A stretch of 64,000 nt of DNA from Lepidodermella squamata (Eukaryota > Gastrotricha), in assembly GCA_047495785.1 (NCBI GenBank), contig JBLDXI010000001.1:4960001-5024000 (forward strand), given 5' to 3'. Made by a program: the position numbers and the translations under genes. This document shows positions 63,304 through 64,000 of this stretch, piece after piece. How positions within the stretch are numbered: the stretch's first letter is position 1; every line of letters begins with the position of its first letter. The notes below the pieces were generated by a model. It searched no databases. It saw only the letters and a program-made list of their open reading frames with translations, and was not told the DNA's origin.

Positions 63304-64000
63304 GCTCAGCAAATCTATGGAAAATTACAAAAAAATTTATTTCTGTATTGCGTTCCATGAAAATTAAACGTCGAAAACGTATATTGGGCATTAGATTTGA
63401 AGGTTTTATACCGCCGTGTCGTCTGAATAAGGCACACTTTTTTGTATTAAACTGCGTGAGCACTGGCGCTATTTTCTATCGCCGCACCTTCGCCGCTCTA
63501 CAGTGCGACCGCTTTTTCCTTCATACCTATGCGAAAATGCTACGCCGTGGAAAAACGAAAGTAATAGACGCACCTTTCTTACGTGACATCCTTTCTGAAA
63601 TGCAACTACTAGATGTTGTTGTATTATGCATGAGTGCAACGTAGCAACATTCGTTTCTTCCTCTCGCACTTTCATACAAAGATACCTAGCGATAAATATG
63701 CATGGTTCTATTCCTTCGTTTGAACGGTCAGCTTCTGCGAGAATCGGCTGCGATAAAGAATGCTCGCAAACTATAATTTGAAGCTCATGACAAGGGAAAC
63801 ACCGCGAAATGGGGTGAATTTGGCATGGTCACGAGACCGATTTAAAGGGTATAGTACAAATCCCTAAAATCGGCTTTAAGCTGAACTACAACATTGAGAA
63901 AGTTTGAAATTGATGCTACAATTTACTGGAAAATCATTTTATTACTGCGATTGAAATTCGAAAGTTAAAATGTACACACATAAATATTGGAATGCTTATA
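63304..64000. other. window end, no supported gene
   Basis: Short frames on both strands lack splice or domain support. The promoter of the CUB-like gene should lie here. Confidence 0.4.

Overview
The window reads as a compact animal nuclear genome. Genes are split by short GT-AG introns (mostly about 50 to 100 bp), carry AATAAA signals and lie close together on both strands. Orthologues I recognise are SPA17, XRCC4, RPS13, SMARCD/BAF60, COLGALT (GT25), SF3A2, TYMS, TOMM40, a nuclear hormone receptor, CCDC40, a ZNF532/592/687-type zinc-finger gene, ECHDC3 and DCAKD. CCDC40 and SPA17 imply motile axonemes, at least in sperm. XRCC4 implies classical end joining. Together these argue against a typical nematode and fit a small-genome protostome such as a tardigrade, rotifer or flatworm. 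I cannot fix the phylum from sequence alone.

Layout. 0.3-1.5 kb: a secreted Pro/Ala-rich protein. 2.4-9.5 kb: gene-poor, with an orphan exon, a decayed ECHDC3 copy, a minisatellite, a MITE, two copies of an interspersed repeat and one unidentified ORF. 10.2-13.1 kb: an enlarged SPA17-like gene with several IQ motifs. 13.6-21.1 kb: a dense array of 43 apparently intact tRNA genes (a 44th at 24.1 kb), one broken tRNA-Pro and one tRNA-Phe fragment. The array covers 19 of the 20 amino acids and lacks only Met. It contains a nearly perfect 1,646-bp direct duplication of ten tRNA genes. 21.5-26.8 kb: two tandem paralogues of an unrecognised family, the second split by inserted DNA that includes a dispersed repeat also found inverted at 41.4 kb.

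27.5-33.1 kb: four minus-strand genes in a row (SMARCD, RPS13, XRCC4, DCAKD). 34.2-38.6 kb: COLGALT and SF3A2 in tandem, converging on TYMS, which has an optional mitochondrial-type leader. 40.1-41.2 kb: TOMM40. 42.1-44.2 kb: small unidentified minus-strand ORFs and a divergent nuclear receptor. 45.1-48.3 kb: CCDC40. 49.2-54.9 kb: an eight-exon C2H2 zinc-finger gene. 56.0-57.2 kb: the intact ECHDC3 gene. 57.6-63.3 kb: five minus-strand genes for small membrane or secreted proteins. Three carry PPxY motifs in their cytoplasmic tails, and two share an otherwise unrecognised conserved C-terminal motif.

How they work together: most are unlinked housekeeping genes. The groupings that look non-random are the tRNA array, the 57.6-63.3 kb membrane-protein cluster, and the same-strand runs at 27.5-33.1 and 34.2-37.3 kb. 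In those runs a pyrimidine-AG acceptor sits just before most start codons, which suggests spliced leaders or 5'UTR introns. All exon boundaries were worked out by eye from splice signals and reading phase; none is transcript-supported.
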